Under the pieces are notes generated by a model that searched no databases, was not told the origin of the DNA, and saw nothing but the letters and a program-made list of their open reading frames with translations. The position numbers and the translations under genes were made by a program. Positions 4,442 through 5,178 of a stretch of DNA of 5,178 bases are shown one piece after another. Source of the stretch: an uncultured Bacteroidota bacterium (GTDB taxonomy: Bacteria; Bacteroidota; Bacteroidia; Flavobacteriales; Flavobacteriaceae); the NCBI GenBank assembly GCA_903879875.1, contig CAIRNC010000388.1:1-5178 (forward strand), read 5' to 3'. Numbering within the stretch: position 1 is the stretch's first letter; every line of letters starts with the position of its first letter.

Positions 4442-5178
4442 CTATTCGTTGGCTTTTTCTTTTATATAAGCTCTAATTCTCAATTCTAGTTCGTCTGCTA
4501 ATTCCGGATTGTCTTTGATTAATCCTTTAACAGCATCTCGGCCTTGTCCTAATTTGGTTTCTCCATAACTGAACCAAGAACCTGCTTTTTTAATGATTTC
4601 AAATTCTACGGCTAAATCTAGTATTTCACCCGTTTTAGAAATTCCTTCTCCATACATGATGTCAAATTCGGCAACTTTAAAAGGCGGTGCAACTTTGTTT
4701 TTTACCACTTTTACTTTCGTTCTATTTCCAAGTACGTTATCACCATCTTTAATTTGAGTAGAACGGCGAATATCCAAACGAACGGAAGCATAAAACTTCA
4801 AGGCATTTCCACCAGTTGTTGTTTCTGGGCTTCCAAACATTACGCCAATTTTCTCTCTCAATTGATTGATAAAAAATACCGTACAATGTGTTTTGCTAAT
4901 AGTTCCTGTTAATTTTCTCAATGCTTGCGACATTAATCTAGCGTGTAATCCCATTTTAGAATCACCCATTTCGCCTTCAATTTCGCTTTTTGGCGTTAAA
5001 GCCGCCACCGAGTCAATTACAACAATATCAATCGCTCCAGAACGAATTAAGTTTTCGGCAATTTCTAGGGCTTGTTCCCCATTATCCGGTTGCGAAATGA
5101 TTAAGTTTTCTATATCAACGCCTAATTTTTCGGCATAATTTCTATCGAATGCATGCTCAGCATCAATAAAAGCTGCAA
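4442..5178 (-). CDS. recA: Recombinase RecA (partial, N-terminus beyond the window)
   Basis: RecA is the ATP-dependent DNA strand-exchange protein of homologous recombination and the co-protease that triggers SOS. The frame is open from the TAG at 4444-4442 to the right edge, giving 244 codons. The first visible residues, AAFIDAEHAFD, align near residue 90 of E. coli RecA and contain the catalytic glutamate (E96 there). Walker B is IDIVVIDS followed by VAALTPK. The L1 loop region is EIEGEMGDSK, and the block FINQLREKIGVMFGSPETTTGG carries the glutamine switch and the L2 loop. LKFYASVRLDIRR and the C-terminal domain ending IKEKANE follow. Walker A and the N-terminal polymerisation helix, about 90 residues, lie outside the window. 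An internal GTG at 5008 lies in Walker B and is not a start. The gene ends just before its own terminator. No inactivating change is seen. Confidence 0.98.
   Translation of the reverse strand, partial: AAFIDAEHAFDRNYAEKLGVDIENLIISQPDNGEQALEIAENLIRSGAIDIVVIDSVAALTPKSEIEGEMGDSKMGLHARLMSQALRKLTGTISKTHCTVFFINQLREKIGVMFGSPETTTGGNALKFYASVRLDIRRSTQIKDGDNVLGNRTKVKVVKNKVAPPFKVAEFDIMYGEGISKTGEILDLAVEFEIIKKAGSWFSYGETKLGQGRDAVKGLIKDNPELADELELRIRAYIKEKANE

Noticed and set aside
4810..4850. Serine in place of asparagine in the RecA L2-region motif (GSPETTTGG instead of GNPETTTGG)
   Set aside because: Serine occurs at this position in natural RecA proteins of several phyla, and the surrounding catalytic and DNA-binding residues are intact, so no functional change is indicated.
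4442..5008. A shorter recA starting at a GTG at 5008
   Set aside because: The GTG encodes the valine of DSVAAL in Walker B. The same frame continues without a stop to the window edge and encodes conserved RecA sequence, including AAFIDAEHAFD, so the gene is simply cut by the window.
4866..5138. A 90-codon open frame on the plus strand inside recA
   Set aside because: It is antisense to the most conserved part of RecA and shows no independent coding evidence.

Overview
The window looks like an ordinary chromosomal housekeeping stretch from a member of the Bacteroidetes, most likely a Flavobacterium-like marine, freshwater or soil organism. The DNA is AT-rich. Start codons lack clear Shine-Dalgarno sequences, and several genes are preceded by the Bacteroidetes -33/-7 promoter pattern (TTTG or TTG, then TAnnTTTG). 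Two lipoproteins have short flavobacterial-style signal peptides. The encoded RecA, TrpRS and uracil phosphoribosyltransferase read as flavobacterial versions. This assignment rests on recalled family resemblance, not on a search.

Layout, left to right. (1) The N-terminal 135 codons of a DUF4254 protein run off the left edge on the minus strand (1-407). (2) A 79-nt divergent promoter region follows; it contains a 7-bp tandem repeat (455-479) and what look like interlocked promoters. (3) upp (487-1140, +) meets trpS (1145-2122, -) tail to tail with 4 nt between them. (4) trpS is divergent from a plsC-like acyltransferase, whose better start is at 2225 (2225-2968, +). (5) plsC abuts, with no gap, the stop codon of a small lipoprotein gene (2969-3376, -), which has the best promoter in the window. 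(6) After an intrinsic terminator comes a second, larger lipoprotein gene that appears to have two modules (3514-4350, -). (7) Another strong intrinsic terminator separates it from recA (4442 to the right edge, -). The recA gene is cut at its 5' end by the window, and its frame clearly continues to the last base.

The genes serve separate core functions: pyrimidine salvage (upp), translation (trpS), phospholipid synthesis (plsC), recombination and SOS (recA), and two envelope lipoproteins of unknown role. No shared pathway or operon links them. Almost every neighbour is divergent or convergent; only the right-hand minus-strand genes run in the same direction, and they are separated by terminators. 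I see no mobile element, CRISPR array, rRNA or tRNA gene, toxin-antitoxin or defence module. I did not find a previously undescribed system. The points most worth a second look are the heptamer repeat and interlocked promoters upstream of upp, the very short leader and ambiguous start of plsC, the two tight convergent gene junctions, and the two-module lipoprotein.
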